From assembly GCA_963844405.1 (NCBI GenBank), contig CAWJNZ010000004.1, positions 744,001 through 808,000 of the forward strand: a stretch of DNA of 64,000 bases. The letters run 5' to 3'. This DNA comes from DASSUW01 sp963844405. Its GTDB lineage: Bacteria > Actinomycetota > Thermoleophilia > Solirubrobacterales > Solirubrobacteraceae. The notes beneath the pieces were generated by a model. It saw only the letters and a program-made list of their open reading frames with translations, made no database searches and was not told the DNA's origin. Every line of letters starts with the position of its first letter. Position 1 is the first letter of the stretch. Shown here piece after piece: positions 41,940-51,721 of the stretch. Both the position numbers and the translations under genes were made by a program.

Positions 41940-42551
41940 CTAGAGGAGGCCGATCCGCTTGGGCGGCCAGTAGGTGGCGAAGGCCTCGCCGATGACCCAT
42001 TCCTCCGGGACGGGTCCCCAGAACCGGCTGTCGTCGGAAGCGCCACGGTTGTCGCCCATCATGAAGTAGTGACCGGCGGGAACCGTGATCTCGCTCGGGA
42101 ACTCGCATGCCTCGCCGCCTCCGCACGGCTCTGCGAACGGCTCGTTCTGCCGTTTCCCGTTGAGGATCACGTGCCCATCCTGGATCCGGAGCCGGTCGCC
42201 TGGCCCGGCCACCACGCGCTTGATGAAGTTGACGTCGGCCTTCTCGGGCGTCGGCTGTGCGCAGACCTGGCCGGGCGGCGGCGGGCCGCTGCCGCATTCG
42301 TTGCCCTGCTCCGCCCCGGCCGGCGGGTGGAAGACCACCACGTCGCCGACCTCGGGCTCCCCGAAGCGGGCGCCGATCCGGTTCACGAGCACGCGCTGGC
42401 CGATCTCGAGCGTCGGCACCATCGACTCGCTCGGGATCCGGTACGGCTTGACCAGGAAGGCCTGGATGCCCAGGGCGAGGCCCAGGGCGACCGCGACGAT
42501 CAGGACCAGCTCGAGGAGCGAGCCTGACGCCGACGACGTCTTCGCCGCCAC
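41940..42551 (-). CDS. lepB: type I signal peptidase
   Basis: 203 residues from the GTG at 42551. A membrane anchor (LVLIVAVALGLALGIQAFLV) precedes YRIPSESMVPTL with the catalytic Ser. The Lys general base is in NFIKRVVAGPGDRL, and the family box GDNRGASDDSRFWGPVP follows. It cleaves signal peptides outside the membrane. A Cys/Pro-rich loop (NECGSGPPPPGQVCAQP) and a second Cys pair (PCGGGEACEF) could form disulfides. It starts seven bases after rplS. Confidence 0.95.
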   Translation of the reverse strand: MAAKTSSASGSLLELVLIVAVALGLALGIQAFLVKPYRIPSESMVPTLEIGQRVLVNRIGARFGEPEVGDVVVFHPPAGAEQGNECGSGPPPPGQVCAQPTPEKADVNFIKRVVAGPGDRLRIQDGHVILNGKRQNEPFAEPCGGGEACEFPSEITVPAGHYFMMGDNRGASDDSRFWGPVPEEWVIGEAFATYWPPKRIGLL

Positions 42552-42558
42552 GTAACGC

Positions 42559-43143
42559 CTACTTGTCGTCCGCGGCCGGCTCGTCGGCCTCGGCAGCGGC
42601 CTCGGCCTCGGCGGAGGCCTCGACCTCGGCGGTCTCCTCCGCCTCGGGCGCCGAAACAGCCTCGCCGGCCTCAGCCGCCTCGGCCTCCTCGAGCGCCTGC
42701 TGGTCGACCGCGTCGCCCGGCACCTCGTCGTCCGCCGCGGCGGCGGCCTCGGCGGCGGGATCGTGCAGCAGCCCGGCCTCGACGACCTCCTCCGGGCCGA
42801 TGTAGCGGCGCTCGCGGACGCGGGCGCGCTTGCCGACGCGGCCGCGCAGGTAGTAGAGCTTGGCGCGCCGGACGTCACCGCGGGCGGCGACCTCGATGCG
42901 CTCGATCTTCGGCGAGTGCACGGGGAACGTGCGCTCGACGCCGACGCCGAACGAGTTCTTGCGGACCGTGAAGGTCTCGCGCACGCCCTCGCCCTGGCGC
43001 TTGATCACGACGCCCTCGAAGACCTGGGTGCGCCGGCGATTGCCCTCGACGACCTGGAAGTGGACGCGTACGCGGTCACCGGCCTGGAAGGACGGGACGC
43101 GGCGGAGCTGCTGGCGCTCAAGCGTGTCGATGACGGTGCTCAT
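42559..43143 (-). CDS. rplS: ribosomal protein L19 with long acidic C-terminal tail
   Basis: 194 residues; L19 is normally ~115. The L19 core is plain: FQAGDRVRVHFQVVEGNRRR, RTQVFEGVVIKRQGEG, FTVRKNSFGVGVERTFP, KIERIEVAARGDVRRAKLYYLR. The extra ~78 residues (nucleotides 42562-42792) are almost only Ala, Glu and Asp with a few Val and Pro (QQALEEAEAAEAGEAV). L19 sits at the 30S-50S interface. The tail is likely disordered; its role is unknown. The gene lies between trmD and lepB. Confidence 0.95.
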   Translation of the reverse strand: MSTVIDTLERQQLRRVPSFQAGDRVRVHFQVVEGNRRRTQVFEGVVIKRQGEGVRETFTVRKNSFGVGVERTFPVHSPKIERIEVAARGDVRRAKLYYLRGRVGKRARVRERRYIGPEEVVEAGLLHDPAAEAAAAADDEVPGDAVDQQALEEAEAAEAGEAVSAPEAEETAEVEASAEAEAAAEADEPAADDK

Positions 43144-43198
43144 ACAAGGAAAGACCGCGGGCGCCAGGGTCCAATGAGCGCGGCGTCACGCGGGCGAA

Positions 43199-43873
43199 TC
43201 ATGGTAGCGAACGGCGGCGGCTCTGCTCCTGGCGCCATTCGCGGATGCGCTCGTGGTGGCCGGAGAGCAGCACCTCGGGGACCGTCCACCCGCGCCACTC
43301 CGCGGGCCGCGTGTAGTGCGGGTACTCGATCCCGCCCTCGAGCGCCTCGGAGAACGACTCCTCGAGCGCCGACTCGTCCTTGCCCAGCACGCCCGGCAGC
43401 TTGCGCAGCACCGCGTCGGAGACGACCATCGCCGGGAGCTCGCCGCCGGCGAGCACAAACCTGCCGATCGAGATCTGATCGGTGACGAAGTGCTCGAGGA
43501 TCCGCTCGTCGAAGCCCTCGTAGCGGCCGCAGAGCAGCGTCAACGCGCCCTCACCGGCGAGCTCGGACGCCAGCCCGTCGTCGAGCATCCGCCCGCCCGG
43601 CGTCAGGGCGATCACCCGCCGTGACTCCTTCAGCGACACCGGATCGACGTCGTAGCGCGCCCGCAGGGCGGCCTCCATGACGTCCACCCGCAGCACCATG
43701 CCGGCGCCGCCGCCGAACGGCGTGTCGTCGACCTGGCCCCACTTGAGCGGGGTCGACTCGCGCGGGTCGATGCACTCGAACGTGTGGCCGAGCGCCAGGG
43801 CGTTGGCGACGTGCCGCTGCTCGCGGAACCACTCGAACCACGCCGGGAACAGCGTGAAGACGTCGATGTTCAC
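43199..43873 (-). CDS. trmD: tRNA (guanine37-N1)-methyltransferase
   Basis: 224 residues from the GTG at 43873, which overlaps the rimM stop (GTGA). It has VFTLFPAWFEWF, DDTPFGGGAGMVLRVD, LLCGRYEGFDERI and ISIGRFVLAGGELPAMVV, the trefoil-knot SAM-binding loops, and LLSGHHERIREWR. It methylates G37 of tRNAs to prevent frameshifting. It is made in the same operon as rimM, S16 and L19, as in most bacteria. Confidence 0.95.
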   Translation of the reverse strand: MNIDVFTLFPAWFEWFREQRHVANALALGHTFECIDPRESTPLKWGQVDDTPFGGGAGMVLRVDVMEAALRARYDVDPVSLKESRRVIALTPGGRMLDDGLASELAGEGALTLLCGRYEGFDERILEHFVTDQISIGRFVLAGGELPAMVVSDAVLRKLPGVLGKDESALEESFSEALEGGIEYPHYTRPAEWRGWTVPEVLLSGHHERIREWRQEQSRRRSLP

Positions 43874-44313
43874 TCGCCCACGAACTCCATGTCGACGTCG
43901 ATCCGCCGTGCGTCGACATCGATCGAGCGGATCGCGTCGCGCACCATCGGGACGAGCAACGCCCCGACCTCGAGCGCCTCGCAGGAGGGCAGCGCGACCA
44001 TCCGGTCGACCACGCCCACGACACGGTCCCCGTCGACCACCGTGCAGCCGACCAGGTCGCGAGCCCAGTACTCGTCCTCCTCCAAGACGTCCGGCACCAG
44101 CAGGTCGGCGCCCCCGAGCGCCTCGGCGTCCTCGCGCGCCGAGCATCCCTCGAGCCGGATGATCGGCCGCTCCGGCGTGCCGGCGCGGCGCTCCACGCGG
44201 CGCGGGCGGCCCGCGACTACTACCGACTCGGCGGTGGCGAGATCCGCCGACGGCTGGAGCACGTGGAACGAGCCGTCGAGCCCGTGCGGGCGGCCGACCC
44301 GGCCGGCCGGCAC
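43870..44313 (-). CDS. rimM: ribosome maturation factor RimM
   Basis: 147 residues from the GTG at 44313. VPAGRVGRPHGLDGSFHVLQP is the RimM start (GRVGRPHGLDG). The PRC-barrel half has DEYWARDLVGCTVVD (conserved Tyr-Trp region), VGVVDRMVALPSCEALEVG and VPMVRDAIRSIDVDARRI. RimM helps assemble the 30S head with S19 and S13. It is four bases from the KH gene and overlaps trmD. Confidence 0.92.
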   Translation of the reverse strand: MPAGRVGRPHGLDGSFHVLQPSADLATAESVVVAGRPRRVERRAGTPERPIIRLEGCSAREDAEALGGADLLVPDVLEEDEYWARDLVGCTVVDGDRVVGVVDRMVALPSCEALEVGALLVPMVRDAIRSIDVDARRIDVDMEFVGE

Positions 44314-44317
44314 CAGC

Positions 44318-44551
44318 TCACTCGACGATGTCGAGGAGGACGCGCCGGTTGTCCTTGACCGCGGCGGCCTTGACGACCGTCCGGAGGGCCTGCGCGGTGC
44401 GTCCCCCGCGTCCGATGACCTTGCCGTAGTCATCGTCGCCCACCGACAGCTCGAGCACGAGCGTGCCGTCGTCCTCCTCGAACTCCTCGACCTCGACGCG
44501 CTCGGGCTCGTCGACCAGCTGCTGCGCCAGGTAGACGAGCAGCTCGCGCAT
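44318..44551 (-). CDS. khpA: KH-domain RNA-binding protein KhpA
   Basis: 77 residues forming a single KH domain: RELLVYLAQQLVDEPERVEV, then DDYGKVIGRGGRTAQALRTVV with the GRGG loop and VLLDIVE at the end. The family binds structured RNA, often with KhpB (EloR), and influences cell division and small-RNA function. It is directly adjacent to rpsP, its usual neighbour. Confidence 0.95.
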   Translation of the reverse strand: MRELLVYLAQQLVDEPERVEVEEFEEDDGTLVLELSVGDDDYGKVIGRGGRTAQALRTVVKAAAVKDNRRVLLDIVE

Positions 44552-44797
44552 CTAGCGCGAGATGCCCTGCGTCTTGAGGAGCTTCTTGACCGTCTCGCTC
44601 GGCTGGGCGCCACGGTCGAGCCAGTGGCGGATGCGCTCCTCGTTGAGCACGATCGTCGACGGATCGGTCTGCGCGTTGTAGCGGCCGACCGTCTCGATGA
44701 AGCGCCCGTCGCGGGGAGAGCGGCGATCGGCGACGACGACGCGCCACACCGGGTCCTTCTTCCCGCCCACGCGGGTGAGTCGCATGCTGACTGCCAT
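44552..44797 (-). CDS. rpsP: ribosomal protein S16
   Basis: 81 residues from the ATG at 44797 (MAVSMRLTRVGGKKDPVWRV). A Met four codons later is the alternative start. It contains ADRRSPRDGRFIETVGRYN and RIRHWLDRGAQPSETVKKLL, the standard S16 pattern. S16 binds 16S rRNA early in 30S assembly. Its TAG directly abuts the khpA start. ffh lies 50 bp upstream in the same direction. Confidence 0.96.
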   Translation of the reverse strand: MAVSMRLTRVGGKKDPVWRVVVADRRSPRDGRFIETVGRYNAQTDPSTIVLNEERIRHWLDRGAQPSETVKKLLKTQGISR

Positions 44798-44847
44798 TTC
44801 GGCGCGGCAGGATAGCGGGTCTCGGCGGTTGGGGGTGGGGGGCGGGA

Positions 44848-46176
<1,329 letters not shown>

Positions 46177-46193
46177 GCCCCGTAAAGGGTACG

Positions 46194-47585
46194 GTGCCGA
46201 GCGTGGAGCTCGACCTTCTCGTGATCGGATCCGGGCCCAGCGGTCAGAAGGCGGCCATCCAGGCGGCGAAGCTGGGCAAGCGCGTGGCGGTCGCCGAGCG
46301 CAAGGAGCGGCTCGGCGGCGTCTCGATCCACACGGGCACGATCCCCTCCAAGACCCTGCGCGAGGCGGTGCTCGAGGCGCTGGCGCAGCGCCCGCTCGAC
46401 GTCCTCGACCCGACCCGGATCGAAGAGACCGAGCAGGCCGTGCTCGAGCAGCTCATGGACCGCACGGCACGCGTCGTGGCGGCCGAGACGTCCGTGGTGC
46501 GCGAGCAGTTCCGGCGCAACCGCGTCGGCCTGCTTCACGGCGAGGCGCGCTTCGCGGACGCGAACACGGTGAAGATGGAGGGCAACGACGAGCCGATCCG
46601 GGCCCGCCGCGTCATCATCGCGTGCGGCACGCGGCCGGCGCGGCCGGGCACCGTGGAGTTCGACGACCGCACGGTGATCGACTCCGACGGCCTGCTCAAG
46701 CTCGAGCACCACGTGCCGCGCTCGATGATCGTGGTCGGCGCCGGGGTGATCGGCGTCGAGTACGCCTCGATGTTCGGGGCGCTGGGGACCAAGGTCACGG
46801 TCATCGACAAGCGCGACCGCGTCCTCAACTTCCTCGACACCGAGATCGGCGAGGCCTTCCAGTACCTGCTGCGGCGCCAGAACGTGACCTTCCGGCTGCG
46901 CGAGCAGGTGGCGGGCGTGGACATCGACGTAGACGCCCGAGGGCCGCGTGTGCGGCTCGAGTCCGGCAAGGAGCTAGTCGCCGAGACCGTGCTCTACGCC
47001 GTCGGCCGCCAAGGCGACACGGAGACGCTCCAGCTCGATAAGGCCGGGCTGGAAGCCGACTCGCGCGGCCGCATCCCGGTCGACGAGGCGCATCGCACCG
47101 CCGTGCCGCACATCTTCGCGGTCGGCGACGTGGCGGGCGGCGGCCTGGCGGCGACGGCGATGGAGCAGGGCCGCATCGCCACCCTGCACGCCTTCGGCGA
47201 GCCGGTCTCGACGCAGCCCGACCTGATCCCGACCGGCGTCTACGCCGTCCCGGAGATCGCCATGGTCGGCCAGACCGAGGAGCAGCTGACCGACGCCGCC
47301 GTCCCGTACGTGACCGGCATCGCCCGCTGGAGCGAGCTGGCCCGCGGCCTGATGAGCGGCGACGAGGACGGCATGCTCAAGCTGCTCGTCGACCCCGAGA
47401 CGCGCTGTCTGCTCGGCGTGCACGTGATCGGCACCGGCGCCACCGACCTCGTGCACATCGGCCAGGCGGTGATGGGCGGCACCGCGACGATCGACTTCCT
47501 CGTCACCGCCGTCTTCAACTACCCGACGTTCGCCGAGTCGTACAAGGTCGCCGCGCTCGACGCGGCGAACCGCATCAGGGGTTGA
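46194..47585 (+). CDS. sthA: soluble NAD(P) transhydrogenase (Si-specific, SthA-like)
   Basis: 463 residues. It is a pyridine nucleotide-disulfide oxidoreductase fold: LLVIGSGPSGQKAAIQAAK (FAD), MIVVGAGVIGVEYASMFG (NAD(P)), IFAVGDVAGGG and a C-terminal dimerisation domain. Where related enzymes have a CxxxxC disulfide it reads GGVSIHTGTIPSKTLREA, the Cys-less pattern of soluble transhydrogenase. Such enzymes convert NADPH plus NAD to NADP plus NADH and balance redox pools. The last 11 bp overlap the convergent stomatin gene. Confidence 0.9.
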   Translation: MPSVELDLLVIGSGPSGQKAAIQAAKLGKRVAVAERKERLGGVSIHTGTIPSKTLREAVLEALAQRPLDVLDPTRIEETEQAVLEQLMDRTARVVAAETSVVREQFRRNRVGLLHGEARFADANTVKMEGNDEPIRARRVIIACGTRPARPGTVEFDDRTVIDSDGLLKLEHHVPRSMIVVGAGVIGVEYASMFGALGTKVTVIDKRDRVLNFLDTEIGEAFQYLLRRQNVTFRLREQVAGVDIDVDARGPRVRLESGKELVAETVLYAVGRQGDTETLQLDKAGLEADSRGRIPVDEAHRTAVPHIFAVGDVAGGGLAATAMEQGRIATLHAFGEPVSTQPDLIPTGVYAVPEIAMVGQTEEQLTDAAVPYVTGIARWSELARGLMSGDEDGMLKLLVDPETRCLLGVHVIGTGATDLVHIGQAVMGGTATIDFLVTAVFNYPTFAESYKVAALDAANRIRG

Positions 47586-48603
47586 GCTCCCGGGGCGGGC
47601 CCGGCGTCTCGGCGCCGGCGGCCTCCTCGGCCGCCTCGCGCGCCGCCTCCTCGGCCTCGCGAGCATCGGCCGCGGCGGCGTCGCGCGCGGCCTCGGCCGC
47701 CCGGCGCGCCTCGGGGTTGGGGCGCGGCCGCGCGGCGTCGCCGGCGAACCGCTCGGTCAGGTTCCCGAGCGCCTGCGTGAACTCGCTCGGGATCACGAAG
47801 ACCTTGTTGGCCTGGCCCTGAGCGAGCTGGGGCAGCATCTGGAGGTACTGGTACGAGAGCAGCCGCTCGTCCGGGGCGCCGTCGTGGATCGCCTGGAAGA
47901 CGGTCTCGATCGCCTTCGCCTCGCCCTCGGCGCGCAGGATCGCCGCCGTCCGCGCGCCCTCGGCCTTGAGCACCGCCGACTGCTTCTCGCCCTCCGCCGT
48001 GAGGATCTGCGACTGCTTGACGCCCTCGGCGGTGAGGATCGTGGCCCGCCGGTCGCGCTCGGCGCGCATCTGCTTCTCCATCGCCTCCTGGACGGTACGC
48101 GGCGGCTCGACGGACTTGAGCTCGACGCGGTTGACGCGGATGCCCCACCTACCGGTCGCCTCGTCGAGCACCACGCGCAGCTGGGAATTGACGTTGTCGC
48201 GTGAGGTCAGCGTCTCCTCCAAGGTCAGGCCCCCGATGACGTTGCGCAGCGTCGTCACCGTGAGCTGCTCGATCGCCTGCAGCGGGCTGGCGACCTCGTA
48301 CGTGACCGCCTTCGCGTCGGTGATCGTGAAGTAGATGACGGTGTCGATCCCCACCACCAGGTTGTCCTCGGTGATCACCGGCTGGGGCGGGAAGGAGACG
48401 ACCTGCTCGCGCAGGTCGAGCAGCGGCTTGACGCGGTCGACGAACGGGATGATCAGCGCCAGCCCGGGGTCGAGCGTCCGGGTGTAGCGCCCGAGCCGCT
48501 CGACGATGCCGGCGCGGGCCTGCGGCACGATGCGCACGGCCGAGGCGGCGACGATGAACAGGAACACCGCGGCCACGATCAGGGCGATCAGTCCGGCTTC
48601 CAT
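47575..48603 (-). CDS. SPFH/stomatin-family membrane protein
   Basis: 342 residues. An N-terminal helix (LIALIVAAVFLFIVAASAV) leads into the band-7 domain: IVPQARAGIVERLGRY, DPGLALIIPFVDRV, VGIDTVIYFTITD, RNVIGGLTLEETLTSRD. Heptad-like repeats of AEG (ILTAEGEKQS, VLKAEGARTAAIL) then form a coiled coil, and the tail is Ala/Glu/Arg-rich (AAEAARDAAAADAREAEEAA). Stomatin-like proteins assemble rings that scaffold membrane proteases. The NfeD gene 11 bp upstream encodes the usual partner. Confidence 0.92.
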   Translation of the reverse strand: MEAGLIALIVAAVFLFIVAASAVRIVPQARAGIVERLGRYTRTLDPGLALIIPFVDRVKPLLDLREQVVSFPPQPVITEDNLVVGIDTVIYFTITDAKAVTYEVASPLQAIEQLTVTTLRNVIGGLTLEETLTSRDNVNSQLRVVLDEATGRWGIRVNRVELKSVEPPRTVQEAMEKQMRAERDRRATILTAEGVKQSQILTAEGEKQSAVLKAEGARTAAILRAEGEAKAIETVFQAIHDGAPDERLLSYQYLQMLPQLAQGQANKVFVIPSEFTQALGNLTERFAGDAARPRPNPEARRAAEAARDAAAADAREAEEAAREAAEEAAGAETPGPPRELNP

Positions 48604-48614
48604 CTCGAGTCTCC

Positions 48615-49040
48615 TTATTCCGCGACGAGCGCCGTTGCGCCCTTGATCTCGAGCACCTGCACGCGCGTGCCGGGCTCGTACACCTGGTCCTCGTCGTAGG
48701 CGCGCGCCGACCAGATCTCGCCGTCGAGCCGCACGCAGCCCTCGTCACTCCCGACGCGCTCGACGACCGTGGCCATGCGGCCCACGAGCGCCGCGGTACC
48801 GGTGCGCAGCGACGGCGCCTGCTTCAGGTGCCGGATCGCCACCGGTCGCAGCGCGGCCAGCAGGACGACCGACACGACCAGGAAGGCGATCCAGCTCAGG
48901 ACAGCTCCGCCGCCGGCCCCGGCGACCACCGCCGCGACGAGCGCGCCGCCGGCGAAGGGCGCCAGGAAGAAGCCCAGTGTGGCGATCTCGCCCACCCCGA
49001 AGGCCACCGCGACGATCAGCCAGATCACCCATGCGTCCAT
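48615..49040 (-). CDS. NfeD-family membrane protein
   Basis: 141 residues. There are three membrane helices (VIWLIVAVAFGVGEIATLGF, FAGGALVAAVVAGAG, SWIAFLVVSVVLLAAL). The soluble NfeD OB-fold follows: GTAALVGRMATVVERVG, GCVRLDGEIWSARA, YEPGTRVQVLEIKGATALV. NfeD proteins work with stomatin-like proteins in membrane quality control. This short form lacks the ClpP-like protease domain. It is transcribed just before the stomatin gene. Confidence 0.92.
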   Translation of the reverse strand: MDAWVIWLIVAVAFGVGEIATLGFFLAPFAGGALVAAVVAGAGGGAVLSWIAFLVVSVVLLAALRPVAIRHLKQAPSLRTGTAALVGRMATVVERVGSDEGCVRLDGEIWSARAYDEDQVYEPGTRVQVLEIKGATALVAE

Positions 49041-49046
49041 GTCCTA

Positions 49047-49065
49047 CGGTCGATCGTACCGACCG
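49047..49065. terminator. hairpin between the dipeptidase and NfeD genes
   Basis: CGGTCG-ATCGTAC-CGACCG forms a 6-bp stem in the 40-bp gap after the dipeptidase stop, just before the NfeD start. It may end or attenuate transcription; there is no T-run. Confidence 0.35.
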
Positions 49066-49080
49066 CTCTGGTCGCGGCGA

Positions 49081-49812
49081 TCAAGCCCCAGGTGTTGCGT
49101 TCGACACCTCGACGGGGAAGTCGAAGTAGCGATCGGGGTGGCGCTCGTCGCGCAGCGTGAAGTGCCACCACTCGTTGTCGTAGGGCGCGAAGCCGGCTCG
49201 CTCCATCGTGCGCCGGAGGCGCAGCCGGTTGCGTTTGACGCGGCCGGCGCTGTTGAACGTGTGCGAGCGGGTGTCGAAGCAGTCGTAGCTCGTGCCCATG
49301 TTCACGGAGTTGTCGGGGAACCGCCGGCGGTACCGGGCGGTGCAGCTCGTCAGGTCGTACTCGTCTCGCGACCACCGCGGCTGTGGCTTGGGCGGGAGCC
49401 GCACCAGCGTCAGGTCGACGGTGCTGCCGCGGCTGTGGCCGGAGCGGCGGGCGACGTAGCCGAGGTCGAAGACGCGCGCCTTGTCGACGCGGGGGTAGAA
49501 CTCGCGCTTCATGCGGTGGTTGTCGTTCTCGGACCAGCGCACGAAGTGGTCGACGGCGCGCTGCGGGCGGTAGCAGTCGTAGACCTTGAGCGTGTAGCCC
49601 TGTTCCTCGAGCTCCGCCTGGGCTCGTTTGAGTGCTCGGGCGGCGCGGCGGTGGAGGATGCAGACCGGGTCGCGGTAGCCGTCGATGCGGCGGCCGACGA
49701 AGTTGTACGCCGTCGCGTACCGCATGTCCTGGAGGATGGTCGGGTCGACCTCGTCGAGCGCCACGAAGCCGGCCGGGGCGGTGAGCGCCATCGCCAGCAG
49801 GGCGCCGATCAT
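49081..49812 (-). CDS. M15-family D-Ala-D-Ala dipeptidase (VanX/DdpX-like)
   Basis: 243 residues from the ATG at 49812. A short hydrophobic leader (GALLAMALTAPAG) suggests export. DMRYATAYNFVGRRIDGY, VYDCYRPQRAVDHF and the zinc-site motif SGHSRGSTVDLTL (SxHxxGxxxD), with EWWHFTL at the end (Glu, His), match VanX-type dipeptidases. They cleave D-Ala-D-Ala; in non-resistant bacteria the role is wall recycling. An extra Cys-containing loop (YDLTSCTARY, SYDCFDTR) is present. The gene overlaps the ftsY stop (ATGA). No van regulator or ligase is nearby, so vancomycin resistance is not indicated. Confidence 0.88.
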   Translation of the reverse strand: MIGALLAMALTAPAGFVALDEVDPTILQDMRYATAYNFVGRRIDGYRDPVCILHRRAARALKRAQAELEEQGYTLKVYDCYRPQRAVDHFVRWSENDNHRMKREFYPRVDKARVFDLGYVARRSGHSRGSTVDLTLVRLPPKPQPRWSRDEYDLTSCTARYRRRFPDNSVNMGTSYDCFDTRSHTFNSAGRVKRNRLRLRRTMERAGFAPYDNEWWHFTLRDERHPDRYFDFPVEVSNATPGA

Positions 49813-50810
49813 GCCGTCAGGAGCGCCTTCGCGAAGTCGTCGGCGTCGAACGGACGCAGGTCCTCGAGCTGCTCGCCGACGCCGATCAGCTTGACCGGGA
49901 TGTTGAGCTCGTTGGCGATCGCCAGCGCGATCCCGCCCTTGGCCGTGCCGTCGAGCTTGGTCAGCACGATGCCGGTGACGTCGACCGCGTCGCCGAACAG
50001 CTTGGCCTGGCGGACGCCGTTCTGGCCGGTCGTGGCGTCGACGGTCATCAGCGTCTCGTGCGGCGCGTCCGGCATCTGCTTGGCGATCACGCGGCGGACC
50101 TTGGTGAGCTCCTCCATCAGGTTGTGCTGGGTGTGGAGGCGGCCGGCGGTGTCGATGATCACCACGTCGGCGCCGCGCTCGCGGCCGCGGGCGATGGCGT
50201 CGAAGGCGACGGCGCCGGGGTCTGACCCCTCGGGGCCCTTGACGAGGTCGACGTCCGCGCGCTCGGCCCAGCGCTCGAGCTGCTCGACGGCGGCGGCGCG
50301 GAAGGTGTCGGCGGCGCCGACCACGACCTTCTGCCCGAGCGTGTGCCTGAGGTGCCAGGCGAGCTTGCCGATCGTGGTCGTCTTGCCGGTGCCGTTGACG
50401 CCGACGACGAGGATCACGGCGGGCTCGGGGCGGATGTCGATCGTGTCGTCGCCGGTGCGGGCCAGCTCGGCGAGCAGCTCGGCGAGGCGTTGGGTGAGCG
50501 CCTCGCCGCCGACGAGGTCGCCGTCCTCCGCTTCCCGCTCGAGCTTCTCGACGACCTCGGCGGTGGTTCTGGCGCCGACATCGGCGTAGATCAGCGCCTC
50601 CTCGAGGCGCTCCCACGTCTGCTCGTCGAGGTCGCCTTCGAACAGCGTGGCCTGGACCTCGGCCTGGAGCGCCTCGCGCGTCTTGCGCATGCTCTCGCGC
50701 AGGCGGCCGAAGAAGCCGCGGCGCCGCTCCTCGCCCAGGCCGGGGTCGGGCGCGTCCTCCTCGAAGGAGCGGCCGTCGGTGATGAAGAGGTGGTGCCAGT
50801 CGCGGGCCAC
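49809..50810 (-). CDS. ftsY: signal recognition particle receptor FtsY
   Basis: 333 residues from a GTG at 50810. The short N-terminal A-region (GEERRRGFFGRLRESMRKTRE) is followed by the NG GTPase: VVGVNGTGKTTTIGKLAW, ADTFRAAAVEQL, IIDTAGRLHTQHNLMEEL, LTKLDGTAKGGIAL, KLIGVGEQLEDLRPF. FtsY docks Ffh-ribosome complexes at the membrane. The A-region is brief and has no membrane anchor, as in many Actinobacteria. It follows the LLM oxidoreductase gene by 11 bp. Confidence 0.96.
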   Translation of the reverse strand: MARDWHHLFITDGRSFEEDAPDPGLGEERRRGFFGRLRESMRKTREALQAEVQATLFEGDLDEQTWERLEEALIYADVGARTTAEVVEKLEREAEDGDLVGGEALTQRLAELLAELARTGDDTIDIRPEPAVILVVGVNGTGKTTTIGKLAWHLRHTLGQKVVVGAADTFRAAAVEQLERWAERADVDLVKGPEGSDPGAVAFDAIARGRERGADVVIIDTAGRLHTQHNLMEELTKVRRVIAKQMPDAPHETLMTVDATTGQNGVRQAKLFGDAVDVTGIVLTKLDGTAKGGIALAIANELNIPVKLIGVGEQLEDLRPFDADDFAKALLTA

Positions 50811-50821
50811 GGCGCGCCAGG

Positions 50822-51689
50822 CTAGCCGACCGCGGGGATCAGCTCGCGGCCCAGCAGCTCGACGGTGTTCGTGTCGTGGTGCCGGAGGTGCTGGAGCATG
50901 ATCCGCCCCACGCCTGCCCGCTCGAGCTCCGGATCCGCTCCGCCATCTGGTCGAGGCTGCCGACGATCCAGCCCGGCGGGTGGTCCGCGGGGTCGCCGTC
51001 GATGGCGAAGCTGGTCATGAGCGAGAACGGGATCGGGTCGCGGCCCTGCTCGGCGCAGGCGGCGGCGATGCGCTCGCGCCGCTCCTTGCACTCCTCGAGC
51101 GTGGCGTAGACCGTGTTGTACTCGTCGGCCCAGCGGGCGGCGAGGGCGGCGCCGCGCCGTTGGGCGGACCCGCCGGCGATCAGCCTCGGGTGCGGGTCCT
51201 GGACCGGCTTGGGCTGCGGGTCGCGTTCTCGAGCCGGTAGAAGCGGCCCTCGAAGTCGAACGGCCCTTCGGTGAAGGAGCGGTGCACGATCTCGAACTGC
51301 TCCGCCATGCGGTCGAAGCGCTCCTTGAGGGAGTCGAAGGGGAAGCCATGGGCTTTGTGCTCGCCCTCGTGCCAGCCGGCGCCGAGGCCGAGCTCGACGC
51401 GTCCGTTCGAGACGTGATCGGCGGTGACGACCTCGCGGGCAAGCGTGGACGGGTGGCGGAAGCTGGCCGGCGAGACCAGCGTGCCGAGCCGGATCGTGCT
51501 CGTGATCGCGGCGAGGGCGTTGATCGTCGCCCAGGCGTCGAGCGAGCCGCCTTCGCCGCCGCCCAGCGGCATGTAGTGGTCGGACCGGAAGAGCGCCTCG
51601 AAGCCGGCCTCCTCGGCGGTGGTGGCGAGGGCGCGCCACTGGTCCCAGGTCACGCCCTCCTGCCCCTCGATCATCAGGCACACGCGCAT
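50822..51689 (-). pseudogene. LLM-class (F420-type) oxidoreductase, two frameshifts
   Basis: The protein starts MRVCLMIEGQEGVTWDQW at 51689. It shows the luciferase-like TIM barrel: AGFEALFRSDHYMPLG, INALAAITSTIRLGTLVSPASFRHPSTLAREVVT in parts, RVELGLGAGWHEGEH. The frame breaks near 51220 (after YRLENA) and resumes as PKPVQDPHPRLIAGGS. It breaks again near 50935 (after MAERIR) and resumes as LERAGVGRIMLQHL to the TAG at 50822. Each break is repaired by one base, so sequence error is likely. Relatives use coenzyme F420 or FMN; the substrate is unknown. Confidence 0.78.
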
Positions 51690-51721
51690 GGTCGGGGACA
51701 ATAAGCAGTGCTGGGCGCCGA

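Noticed and set aside
47930..48070. Repeated AEG-coding units, considered as a DNA repeat
   Set aside because: They are the normal heptad-like repeat of stomatin-family coiled coils.
49081..49812. VanX-like dipeptidase as a sign of a vancomycin-resistance cluster
   Set aside because: No D-Ala-D-Lac ligase, VanH or two-component pair is nearby; it sits in the ftsY operon, so wall recycling is more likely.
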